DNA from: Elgaria multicarinata webbii
Lineage: Eukaryota > Chordata > Lepidosauria > Squamata > Anguidae
Reading direction: 5' to 3'
Assembly: GCF_023053635.1 (NCBI RefSeq)
Contig: NC_086192.1
Span: forward strand, 16,716,001 to 16,780,000
DNA: 64,000 nucleotides
Shown here: positions 11,138 through 23,900 of the stretch, one piece after another
Layout: each line of letters opens with the position of its first letter
How positions within the stretch are numbered: the stretch's first letter is position 1
The notes under the pieces: generated by a model
What the model saw: only the letters and a program-made list of their open reading frames with translations
Database searches by the model: none
What the model was told of the DNA's origin: nothing
Translations under genes and position numbers: made by a program

Positions 11138-11957
11138 AATATTTAAGTCAATTAAACAACAACATGAAAACCACGAGGCCACCTGAATGTCGGTCCTGGT
11201 TGCTATGCTGGCCTGCCTCCCCCGCCCTCCACCCGAGTCGGTGACCCCTTTGGCCGCTTCACGGCCCCCTTCCTGGCCTTGGACTGCACACGAGATGTAC
11301 AATGCCGGGGGGGGGGGCATTGGTCGGACTTCCAGGCCTGTTTCCGGGGCTCCTTCTGCCTCCCCGGGGAGCAGCTTCAGGGGTCACACACTTGCCCCAC
11401 CCCCCACGACCTTGGCCTGGGTCTTTCTGCAGCCGCCAAATGGGCCGTGGCCCCTGTGAAGTGGCTTCTCTGCTCTCAGCGGCTGCTCCTTGGTCCATGT
11501 CAGAGAAACTCTGCGTGGGCGCAGACGGCAGGGTCCCCTGTGCCAGGACTCACTGGTGGGCTCCCGGCAGATGGGGGCAGGCCGGTCGTCAGCCCCGGCG
11601 CTCTGTGTGGGCTCCCTTCCGGGTTGCGAATCCGGTCGGTTCCGCCATGGCTCTTCCCCTTCTTTACAGAAACTTAGCAGCTTCGTTCTCGTGCAGTTGG
11701 CGTTGGTTCCTTTGCCTAACTCGTATCCTGAGCCCCCAGTTCCTCCGGAGACACAGCCGGGTGATGCTTCCCCACAGGAGCTGCTATGCTGTCCAAGCGC
11801 CTCGTCCTCAGAGTCCCGTCCGAAACCAGCCTCCACGGCTGGAACGCTCCCTGCCCGCTTTGCCCCGGCGCTAAACGGCGGTGGGCCGTGGAGGGTTCGT
11901 GCGGAGGCTGGGGAAGAGGCCCGGGGTGAGGGAGCCGGTGGAAGGGAGCGCCGCCCT

Positions 11958-14900
11958 TCAATTCCCGGCGCTGGCGTTTGCCCAGGCTGGGAAGGTGTCC
12001 AGGTCGAACATGGAGCGCCCCCAGCTGTTGATGGCCACCGTGACACACAGGATGCCAATGATGTTCATCATGATGCCGGTTTTCGCCTGGAGGGGAGAGA
12101 GAACAAGGCAGGCGCCAGGTGAAGTCCAAAGGTCCGGCGCGTCCGTCCTCGAGCCCAGTCAATGAGCAACCCTTTCTGCGAGGGGAGGGGCAGAGCCCAA
12201 TGGCCGCCCCACGGACCGCCCCCTCCCTGGGCTCATCCCCTGCCCAGGAACACAATGTGCGAGTCCTCTCGGCCCTCCCCTGGACGGGTTCTCGGAAGCA
12301 GCTCTGCAGGACAACGTGTACCGGCGTGGCTGACGACCGACCGCCCTTCCAGGGAGAGGGGCCCGCTGGAGCCCTTGCTGGCTGTGGCATCGGAGCCGAG
12401 CCCCAGGCACGTGGCACGTGGCTGAGCTCCGCCTCAGTCACTGCGGCCAGAGAGCCAGACGGGTGAAGGGGAGGCGTCCAGCCCCCCAGCGCCTCTTTCG
12501 GCCTCCACCGTCCCCTCCTTTGTCTGGCCAGCTGACCCCCCTCCTCCTGCCCCAGGCCTCGAGGGAAGCGCCCCGTTTCTGGCCCCGTGGAAGGCAGGCC
12601 AGGGGAGCACTGGGCTGCTCCTGCGGAAGACTCACGAGCTGCCCTCCAGTAACTGAGGAGGGGTCTTCCGCAGCAACAGCCAGGCAGCCGATCCTCTACC
12701 TGGTCTCCTGTTCAGCGCTTTGAAGCCCCCCTCCCCCATCCGAGGTCTTAGCTCCCTATTCCAGCAGGAGGGGGGCGGCCCCACTCCCGGCTGCCTCATG
12801 CGTGCCAGGGCAAATATTATTTTCTCAAACGTCGAGTTTCTGCCAGACCCTCCCTGCGCCACTTCAGTCCGCCTCACAGCTGAACAGATTCACACTAGCT
12901 CGACCAGTGCTGGCGGCTGTGTTGCTGTGCCGGCCCGAAGCTGGGCTGAGCCAGAGGGGCTGCTGGGCAAACGCCCCCTCCCCTTAGAGGCAGGAGCAGG
13001 CCAGCTGCGGGTAGCCATGGGCCGGAAGCGATTTGGGCCCAAGCAACGTGGCCGCTGTACCATGTCTGCGACCCGGAGGTGTCCGTAGGAGAAGACGATG
13101 GCGTTTGGCGGCGTCGCCACAGGGAGCATGAAGGCGAAGGAGGCGCTGAGCGTGCTCGGGACCATGACGTACAGCGGGTTGATCTTGATGGACTGGGACT
13201 GGGAGGAGAGAAAGGGGGAGCTTGGGTTGACTGACGATGCCCCTCCCGTTGAAAACAATCATGTTGCAACACGAGGAAAACAAAGTTAAAATAGGAAAAC
13301 TGCCACGTGACTTTCAAGCCTGGCTTTCAAAGGTTTTGGGTGCAAGTCCTACGCGTGCCATTGTGGAGGCAGAAACCCTCCGCAGGCGCATTTGGGGGCG
13401 ACCCGAGAGAGGGCCTCCTCGGTGGCTGGTCCCAGGCTGCGGAACTCCCTGCTGCGGGGAGCGAAGTGGGCTCCCTCCCTGCTGGCCTCGTGGCCTTTGG
13501 CCCTTTGGTCTGTGGCTGAAGGGAGGGGGGGGATTGGATGGACGTACGTACGTACGTACATTGCCCATTTCTATTCCTGTCGTGCTTTTAACAGATCTGT
13601 TTTTAGGTTACGTTTCAATTGCATGTTTGGTTTTAATCTATATTCCCTTGCTGTTATAACTGCCTTAAGAGTCATTTTTGACAGAAAGACAGAATATACA
13701 TAAAATAAATGATGCATATGTACACCTAAGAGGCATTGCAGGCCAGTCCACCCCCCCCGGTCTCCCCACCCCCGTTCCTGGCTTTTCCCTGGGCAGCCGC
13801 AGGGCAATGGGAGATGGGGGTCAGGGGCTCTCTGAAGGACTCCTGCATGACCTCAGCCGGTCACTTTGGGAGGGGATTTGCCAGAGTGGACGTCAAAGCA
13901 GCCCAGGGATTCCACACACAGACACGAGCTCCCGCCAAGGGCTCTGGGCTTTCTCCTTTGCTGTTCCTTGAACACCCCCCCACACACACACCTTGAGGAC
14001 ACCCTGTCAGCCCCTTCTTCCATCACATCTCTCCTCAAAACCCGCCTTCTCTGTGAAGTTTTGGGCACACGTCTTGCGAGTCCCCGTGTCCCTCTGCAGC
14101 TTAGCCTGGCCACGTGGCACTGAAATACGCGCGTGCCTGACCCCCTTGTCACTCTCAGGCTGGCTTTTCAGTTGTAGCCCCCTCTGGGCAGAGAGCTGTC
14201 TGCTTCGACTTTATACAGTGCCATGCACACCAGTGACTCCCCTGGGTTGGTTCTTAGAACGTGCCAGGTTTAGGGTTGGCAACCTGGAGCCCCAGGGACG
14301 AATGCAACCCCGTAGGGCCCCTCCTGGGCCATCCCCGATGTGGAGCTGAGGGGCCGGAGCCTTGATGGCCCTGGGCTCGTTGGGCTTTCATCACGGCCAG
14401 CAACAAGGGGCAGCAGCACTGACCCAGGAAGGCCAGGCCACGGATGAGGGAAAGCCACGGCCTAAGGAGGTGGTGGGCTCTCCCGCCCTGGAGGCCTTCA
14501 AGAGGCAGCTGGACAGAAGCGTCTGTCAGGGATGCTCCGAGGTGGATCCCTGCATTGAGCGGGGTGGGTGGGGTGGACTCAATGGCCTCACAGGCCCCTT
14601 CCAACTCTATTTATTTATTACATCTATATACCGCCCCATAGCCAAAGCTCTCTGGGCGGTTTACAAAAGTTAAAAACAATGAACATTAAAAACAGATACA
14701 CAAAATGTAAAACCACCAAAGGTATAAAAAGCAACAAGATCCATTTAAAGCAACTCTACTGTTCTAGGGCTCTACGTACCAGCGAGGCAAAGACGGGGAG
14801 GAAGAGGGTGGCCGTGGCCACGTTGCTGGTGCACTCGGTGAACATGGCGATGACGAGGGAGAGGATGATGGCGATGCCCCAGGGGGGGATGCTGTGCAGC

Positions 14901-17900
14901 GGGGTCATCTGGTCCCCCAGCCACCGGGAGAGCCCCGAAGCCTGCAGGAGAGGAGCAGCGCTGGGTGAAACAGCAGCCTCTGAAAAAGGAAGAAGGAAGC
15001 GGCCCCCCCGCCCACCGACCCGTCCGCACGCTCCCCTGCAACGCCAAAGGGGAGAGAGGGGAGCCCTTGAAATGAGAGCGTCTCCCTGGGAACCAGGGGC
15101 TGGGGGCTGAGCCACCAAGGACAGAGCTTCCAAAGGGTGACAGAGGAGAGGGCCCAGGGCATGCTGAGCCTGGAGAGGAGAAAGCGGTGGGGGTGGGGGT
15201 GGGTGACAGCAGCCCTCTCCTCTCAGAATGGCTGCGATGCCGCCCAGGCCCGTCCTCTGTTGCTTCTGAGGGCAGGACTAGAGCTGGTGGGTGGAAATCG
15301 TAGGCAAGACTTGAGCTAAACACCAGGAGAAACCTCCTCAGAACAGACGGCTTCAGGAAGTGCACCGTTCTCTCCTTCCCTGGGGGTGCTTAAGCAGAGG
15401 CCACCTGCCTGGGCTGCTGTCACTGCACCCTGCGAGGCAGAGGCCTGCCGTGAGCTGGGGGTGGACCACATGAGCTCCTCTCCCACTCTCTGGCTCCTGG
15501 GCGCTGCCCTACCCGTGCCAGGTTGGGGAGCCTCCTTGGCAGTTCACGAGTCGGCTGCAGAGAAGGAGCTCCATCTCGCACCCACCCCGCACCTCGGTTC
15601 AGCCCCGGTTCCAAGCTCCGTGTGCAGTTGGCTCAGTGCCACAGCAGCGCCAAAGATGCTCTTCTCTCCAGGCCCCACTGCGGCCAGCTGGCCGGCCAGG
15701 AGAGCCGTGCACAGAACCTTCTTTGTCTGCGCCCTGCGCTGCTCCGCTCTGGCCAAGGCCCTTTGGGAAGGACAACAGCAGGGCTGTTCTATGGAGGAGC
15801 GTCTGGCTCTCCCAGCCGAAGGCCTGGTCTCGTTGCATTCAACCGGCGGTTTAAAGCTCCACCAGGCTGAACGACCAGCGGCCGTTTGCGAGCGGCGTTT
15901 TCCGAACGAGCTGCCCTTAGGCCAGCTCCTCCGGGGTCCTGATGCCATCTGAACGCAGACGGCAGCGCCTCGCAGGCCAGGTTTGGGGCCAAGCGGCGTG
16001 GTACAAGGCGCTGCCCCGATGCCAGCCAGTGCATGGACAGCGTTGGGAGTCGTCCCTCTCAGGAGCCAGAGGCAGCCTGGGAGAGCTGAACGAGGCGTCT
16101 TGTGTGCGCAGGACAGCAGCGTCCTGCCAAGGGGAGCAGCCAACGCTCCCTGGGAGCCACAGAGGGTGGCCTGAACATCAGCCGGTGCCTCTTGCGGGCT
16201 TCTAGAGTCCCTGGGCAGGCTGGGTGGCTGCTTGACTGGGGGCCCCCGCGGGGCCCCTGGCGGGGATGGCAAGCCCTTCAGCAGCCAGAGGGGCAGCCCT
16301 GGAAGGTCTCCCCGTCTCCCGCCATTTCAACTGCGTCCCAAAAACCAGCCCTCCAATTCCCTCAAGGGAGCAGCACTGGGCTGAAGCTTTCCTGGGAACT
16401 GGGCTTAGTGGCCCCAGAGACTCTACTGCCACCCGCAACTTCAGATGGGCAAGGAAGAGATGGGCTGGGGCTCACTTACTTGGAAGGCAAAGTGTCCCTC
16501 TGCACATGCCCAGAAGCACTCGTTTGTTTTGCTTTTCATGGAAAAGCACCTGATCCTGGACCGGATAAGAGGTGGAACCACCTGGAAGCTGGGCGTTGTG
16601 GCTTCCTGCTCTATGAAGATTTGGCACGGACCCACAGCCGCATTTGAGATGTGGGTTGGATCCTGTGGCCACGGAGCAATTTGGTGAGTCTCATCCTGCG
16701 AGAGTCCTTAACTGTTGTGCTCCAGCTATTTCCCCAGCCCCACTCCAGGAACCTGACACACGCCCCCGTCTGCTCCTACGTCAGGGGGCGAAGTGCCACC
16801 CTTCACAGAACTCCCTCCCAGCCTCAAGGACCTACGTCGCTTCCTTTGGCTAGAGCGAAGCCTCCTCCGAGCAGCAGCACGATGCTCCAGGGCATCTTCT
16901 TCTGAACCACCTTCCAGTCCAGCAACGGGGCTGGGAAAAACGGCTCCTTCAGGGCTGCAAGAGAGGAGCCAGGATGGGACCAATGCAGCTGGCTCCGTGG
17001 GCCAAGCACCAACGAGAAGGAGCCTGCCCAAGAAGGAGGAGGCGGCCACCAGGCCAGATGCCACTGTGAGGGGAATATGACCCACCAAAGGCCCCTCATG
17101 AAACTGCCCCATATTGGAGCCCCGTCTGTTCAGTGGGGCTACATGAAGCACAATTGGGGCTAGAGGCTGCAATGCCCCTACATGAGGCCCCCTGGGGATC
17201 AGCCCCCATCCTGCTATGCCTCTTTAAGGAGCCACAAAAAAAGTGGTCTTGCCAACACATTTCCTGGAATGCTCAGAGGTTCCCACGTAGGACGAGGGCG
17301 TAAGGGGGTCTCCCTGCTTTACCTTCTTCCTCGGCCCCCTCCAGATCACAGCTGCCTTGACTGCAGAAGCCAAATCTGGGCCGGCTGGCAGGAAGAATGA
17401 ACAGCAGCAGAGCCACGAAAACGGCCACGGTGGCGTCCGTCACGTACCTGGAACAGATTTGGGAAGTGATGAAGGCGGACCAATGGGAGTCGGGGCCATT
17501 CTGGGAAAGCAATGGGCCGGCAAGCGAAGAGCAGGAGGCCATCTCGGGCCTTGTCTACGCCAGCCGAAAAATATCGCAGTCGTCCCTATTGGGCCACGTG
17601 ACGTTGACCTATTCCTGCGGTGCTCTCGGGGCGACCCTTCATAGAATCATAGACTCCTAGAATAGCAGAGTTGGAAGAGGCCTACAAGGCCATCAAGTCC
17701 AACCCCCTGCTCAATGCAGGAATCCACCCTACAGCATCCCTGACAGATGCTTGTCCAGCTGCCTCTTGAAGGCCTCTAGTGTGGGAGAGCCCACAACCTC
17801 CCTAGGTCACTGATTCCATTGTTGTACTGCTCTAACAATCAGGAAGTTTTTCCTGATGTCCAGCTGGAATCCGGCTTCCTTTAACTTGAGTTTAACTTTA

Positions 17901-20900
17901 ACTTCCTTTAACTTCAGTTATGCAGGAATATCGCTGACTGCTTTTGTCATGTTTTTTTCCTGCTATCTCGCTACGATCCCGAAGTCCATGACCGGCTGGC
18001 CCCCTCCCCACACTTGAGAAGCTGTTGCTGTTCGGAGCGAGCTCCTAGCACAGCCAATAGCCAATCCGCTGTGAGGGGCGTGGGCCTGGGCATCAGCGTG
18101 TTTCATCGCTGGGTGTTGTGTGTTTTTTACGCAAACGTGTCGATGCGCAGGAGCGCATCTTCGACACAGCACCTATCCCCACCTGGGTTGCTGCATGTCT
18201 GCGCTGCTGCGCATCTCAGAGGCGGTATTAAAGAAATAATTCCGTGCCCATCGGTCCAGTCCCGCCCACTTCTCCTGATACCCATTCGGAAGCGCTGTCA
18301 CAGGGCACGCGTCCTCCCGCAACGGCTCCCCGTTACTTGTGGGTGCCCCGTGAGGGATGATCCCAGAAGTGGGAAACCTCGCCATTATCCCTCCTCCGTT
18401 GCAAAAGGGCCGTATGTGTAGATTAGCCCTCAGCTTCCAGCACTAAAGGGGGGGGGTATTTTTCATATTTTGGCCCCTCCTCTTTTGCCTCTGGCCCCAC
18501 CCACCACTGGAATGTGGCCCCTGGGCGTTTCTCCAGAATGGATTTCGGCCCCAGGGCTCAGGACGACCCAGCGTTGTTATTCTTGCAAGCACCCTGTGGA
18601 GTGAGGCAGGATTTGCCCACGGCTGCCTGCTGAGTGCCACAGCTGAGCAGGGATATGAACCCAGAACAGGACTGGGGTTGCCCGCCCCCACCGAGGCGCC
18701 TGGAATGAGCGCCACTCACTCTTTCTCTGTGTTGAAGAGGAAGGTGGCCCAGCCAGGGACGAAGCCGGGGTCCCGGGTGAACCAGAGCACGATGAGCAGC
18801 GTGAAGACCAGCAGCACGTTGACCTCGGCGAAGGAGACGGGGCCCAACTTCCGGTGCTCCTCCTTCAGCATTTGGAGGGCGGCCTGCTCCTTCTCGGTTC
18901 TTTGAGTCCCGCAGCCCCACGTCTCCCGGAAGCTGAGGGCAGGAGGGCAGGAGGGTCACAGCGGCATCAGGCACTCCTGGGCCCCCGGGCGGGTGGGTGG
19001 CCAGCTGGCCTCTGGCTGGGGGTCCTGGGGCAAGGACCCCCAGCTGGTCCAGACAACGGGCATCCCCTAGGCATGAGCCGAAAGTCCTACAGGGGGCAGC
19101 AGGAGGGCCGTTGCCCCAGGGATGGAGAGGGGAAGAAGGCAGAGCATGAAAGGGCCCTGGACGTAGCTGGAGGGGCAGAGCGTCCCCCGGAGACGGAGGG
19201 CTCCGGCAGGAGGCAATGTGAGTGGGGGGACCCATCTGGAGCAGATGGGGGGGGGCACCTTCTGCTCAGAGTTGCACTAAATACCTCATTTTTCGGCAGC
19301 CAAGAAGGGACTTTCCCTCCCTCCCTCCCCGCCCCATCCCAACCCAGCCAGGCACAGAGAAAAAGATGGTCTGGGAAGAGGGTGGGCTTTACTCCCCCCT
19401 CCCCACCCCATTGCCCAAACTAAGGCCCTGATTGGCCCACAGCAACATGCAACTCTTCCAAAGGTGCTTTCATGGGAGAAGCCTTGCAGCGGCTTAGCCA
19501 ATCCTGCTTCCTCTTCTCCCAGCAAATTTGCATTGGAGGGATCAATGGACTGGAAGGGGCTGGTTGTGCCTGGGAAGCCGGGGTGGGGTGGGGGGACGGC
19601 TGGCTTCCTCCCTCCCGCCCTCCCGCCCTGGCAAGGCCGCGTCCGTACTTGAACCCCATGAAGGTGATCTGGAGCCAGAGCCAGGCCAGCACCAGCATCA
19701 TCAGCATGTTGGGGAAGGCGAAGGCAAACCACGAGGCGAAGTTCAGGACGTCGCCGTTGTCCGGGAACAACCTGTGGGAGGGAGAGGGTGAGGTGGAGGT
19801 GGCGGCTGTTCTCCTGGCCCTATGGGGCAGCCTGGGAAGGGACTCCCCACCCCTGCTTCCTGGGCCAGGTCTTCCTCCCCGCGTCTCATGCGGGGGCGGG
19901 GAGAACTTACTGGTTCATCTGGCCTTTCAGGACCAGGTTGGGCCCCGTCCCGGTCAGCGTGGCCGTCCCGCCGATGCTGGCAGCGTAGCAGATGCACAGC
20001 GTCATGCCCTTGTTGATGCGCTTCCTGGCCTTCCGCTCGCACTCCCGGGAGTTGTCGGGGAGGTGGCCGCCGTTGGCTGCACACAGGGGAACAAGCCCCT
20101 TGCCACATGAGTATGGGCTGGGGGGGGTGGTGGTGGTGGCCGGAACGCCGGAGCGTCTGGAAGGCATCGCCACAGCCCGCCCCACCCCGCCTCCTGCCAC
20201 CACACACAGAACACAACTGTGTTCTGTTTCTCTACGTTACATGTATGTCTCCCGCCTTTTCCTCCAAGGAGCCCAAGTCAGCTTACATGGGCCTCCTCCT
20301 CCTCCTCTTCCTCCTCTTCATTTTACCCTCGCAACAACAACCCTGTGAGGTATTTTTGGCTGAGAGCCAGTGCCTGGCCCAAAGCCACCCCATGAGCCTC
20401 ATGGTCGAGTGGGGGACTCGAACTCAGGCCTCCCAAGCCCACGGTCTCACTAAAACACCTCAAAAAGCTCAGGAGCAGGGCAGGTGGCCGCACCTCCCAG
20501 GGCCTGGGAGTGAGAGGTCTCCGGCTGCTTAGACATGGGGGTGGGATGTGGAGTGGTGGTGTTTTTTAAAGCCATTTTAATTGTGCCCAGAGAGCCTCGG
20601 CTATTGGGCAGTATAAAAATGAAATAAATACATGAATTAAATAGTGGTAGCCAATTGTCCATGGGGCTGACTCCCAGGCAAATGTGCCGGGCATTCCTGC
20701 TTGTGGAAGGGAGAGATTAGAGACACAGTGTTGTTTTTGTCATTGACGGGAATTCTGTGTTTGCTTCCCTGGAATTCCAATGTCGTCACCACCGCGTTCG
20801 TCAACAGAGAGCCTTGTGGCACCTGAAGGGCAGAGCGGTTCACGGTGGACCAGAGCCCACTATGCCAGAGGTGCGAAGGGTCCTCCCCGCGTGGCAGGAA

Positions 20901-23900
20901 AGGCAGGAGGCGCGAAGAGGGGAACGGGCCCAGAAACACGCGGCGGGGGTCCCCGTGAAACGCGCCGTGGCGGTGGCGGTCTCTGGGCCCTGCCGCTGAG
21001 CGTTCCGTCTCTCTTTGTCTTTGCCATCCAGGTGCCCTAGAGGTGTGTGGAACTGCAGCTCCCACCCTTGCAAGCCAGCATGGGAATGATGGGAGTTGGA
21101 GTCCCAACATGTCTGGGGAAGGCTGCCATATCCGCACAATGTGAGCAGATACTTCTGCCAACTGAGGATCACCCTCCGGCCACCGTGCAAAGTGGGACAA
21201 AGTCCAACCTGTTTGGCTTCGAGTCAACACACAAGGACCTCGCTTGTTTCCCCTCCCCTGGTTCAGGGCTCTCCCTCAGTCGGCTGGTGGTTTGCCCCTC
21301 TTCTGCCCCGAGCATCTCATGGAGTGAATGTCCCCCACCCACCCCGCCCCCCTACCCTGCTGGGGCAGCGGGAGGGAGTGGGCTGCACTTACCCTGCACC
21401 GTGGAGAGACCCAGGACCGCCTTCCCTCCCTGCTCAGCAGGCACATCCCTGATGGCCAGGTCCTGCTCCGACTCGTTCATCTGGTTGAGGACGGCCTGGA
21501 CGATGGGCACCATCATGGCCGTGGTGGCCGTGTTGCTGATCCACATGGACAGGAAGGCCGTGACCCCCATGAAGCCTAGCATCAGGCTGTGAGGGCAACA
21601 CAGGCAAAGCACTCTGAGCCGGCCCGGAAGACACAGCGGGCTCGCTGGTCGCCTGGGGCGGGCGAGGGGCGGCTCCAAGGGACCACGCAAGGGACCTGCG
21701 GATCTCCTCCTGCTTGAGCACAGCCAGGCCCGGCACCCCTGGCATGGGGGCTCCTCCAGACCAGCAGGTGTGGTCTTCAGGTGGCAGACTTGCTCCCCAC
21801 CCCCACCCCTGGATTAGAGGTTTCGGCGTCGCCCAGCCTGGGGAGGGGAGAGAGATGCTTACAGTGCAGGCTTCACGCCGACGATCAGCAGCACCTTCAG
21901 CGCGATGCGCTTGTGCAGGTTCCAGTGCTCCACGGCGATGGCCACAATCAGCCCCCCAACAAAGAGCATGTTGGTGTCCTTCAGGTACTGCATGCACACC
22001 TGGCGGGGGGACGGGAACAGAGAAGGCCCAGCTCAGCACCCACAGCTTTGGCTGAGCTCTTCTGCTGGTGAGGGCTGAGCTGTGCCCAGCCCCCTCTCCT
22101 CCTCACCCCCTTGATGGATCTCTCCCCCCCCCCTCTTTGCACCGTTACAGCTCCTCAACACACACACGCACCACCCATTTCCCTTCCCCTTTGCCATGAG
22201 AGCTTCTTTGGGGGTCAGTGCTGAGCCTGGTTTGGAAGAAAGTGCCTCTGACCATGTGCAGAGTGACTTTCCACAGCCTGCCTTCACACCTCGGCCATCG
22301 GAAGGAAAGCCCGATGAGAAAGGAGGCCTCGGCACTGTCGGGGTTTAATACTGCCTGGCCCAGTCCTCTCAGCTCCCCTTCTCCCTCACCCCCCCATCTG
22401 TTCTGCCAAGTTGCCCCTGCTCTTCCGTTTGTTTCTCTCCTGCCTTTGCCCGAAAGCTGTCCTGGCTCCAGCTGGGAACGGGCCGCCTGCTTGGCGCCGC
22501 CCTCGCCCGCCTTACCTTCTTGGATTCCAGGATGCCGAACATGGGGAACAGCACCACGGGCAGCAGCGCCGTGACGGCCAAGGGAATCACCTCAGTGCAC
22601 CAGTACACGGCCATCAGGATGATCACGTAGCTGCACCGGGCCTCCTGCGGGGGAGAGGGAAGGGAGGGGACGCTCAGGCACCGGCGGCAGAGCTCCTGCG
22701 CGCACACTCCGGCCGGGGGGGGAGTGGGGGCTGAGGCCCCGGCCACTCTTTGCCAGCCTTGCCTCAGGCCTGCAGGAGCTCAGCGTCCCCACGTGGCCGT
22801 GGAGGCCCCATCTCCACCTGCTGCTCCCGGGCCCGCGTGTTCTCCCAGCCACCCCTGAGGGACTGCTTAGTCAAGCGGCCGCTGTCGCTACAAGCGCTCC
22901 AGTGGAGAAGGAGGCAGCAGCAGCAGTTGTAAAACAAGCATGTTCAGAGGAGGGCAACCAGGATGATCAGGGGTCTGGAAACAAAACCCTTTGAAGAGAG
23001 ACTGAAACAACTGGGCATGTTTAGCCTGGAGAAGAGGAGGGGAGACATGAGAGCACTCTTCAAATACTTGAAAGGTTGTCCCACAGAGGAGGGCCAGGAT
23101 CTCTTCTCAGTCCTCCCAGAGTGCAGGACACGGAATAACAGGCTCAAGTGACAGGAAGCCAGATTCCGGCTGGACATCAGGAAAAACTTCCTGACTGTTA
23201 GAGCAGTACGGCAGTGGAAACAGTGACCTAGGGAGGATGTGGGCTCTCCCACACTAGAGGCCTTCAAGAGGCAGCTGCTTTAGGGTGGATTCCTAAATTG
23301 AGCAGGGAGTTGGACTCAATGGCCTTAGAGTCCCCTTCCAACTCTACTATTCTATGATTCTAAGCACGGCTGGATCCATGTTGGGATGAAAGATGCGGTT
23401 TTCCAAGAGGAAAGAAAGAAGGAACCCATTGGTTCACTCCCCTCCACCACCACCCCCAGGACAGATCAGGTGGCAGCGGAGGGTGGGAGCAACAGGAGGA
23501 AGAAGGTGCCTCCTCCTCCTCCTCCTCCTCCAGAGATCCTTGGGGCGAGGGATGGGGCGCTCCTGGCACACATGAGAGTGACCCCCTCCCTTCCCCTCTG
23601 CCTGTAATCAGGAGGCCGTGATTGAAGTGCCCCAAACTCAGACGGCGCTCTGGATTAGCACCGCAGTAAACTGCTGACGAGAGGCTGAAGCGGTCTAGAA
23701 TTTGTGGAGGAAATTTTCCTGCGGGAAGAGACCAATTAACTGGCTGCAAAGGTTGCTTTGGGGCAAATGCCTCATCGGCCCAAAATGGCTATTTATCGAG
23801 CCTCACACTAGATGAGGGCAACCAATGGGTTCAGCCCCCCTCCCACACTACCCCCATGGCCACTTCCCCCCAGAACAAAAAGGAGGCTCCCCCCAACGCC

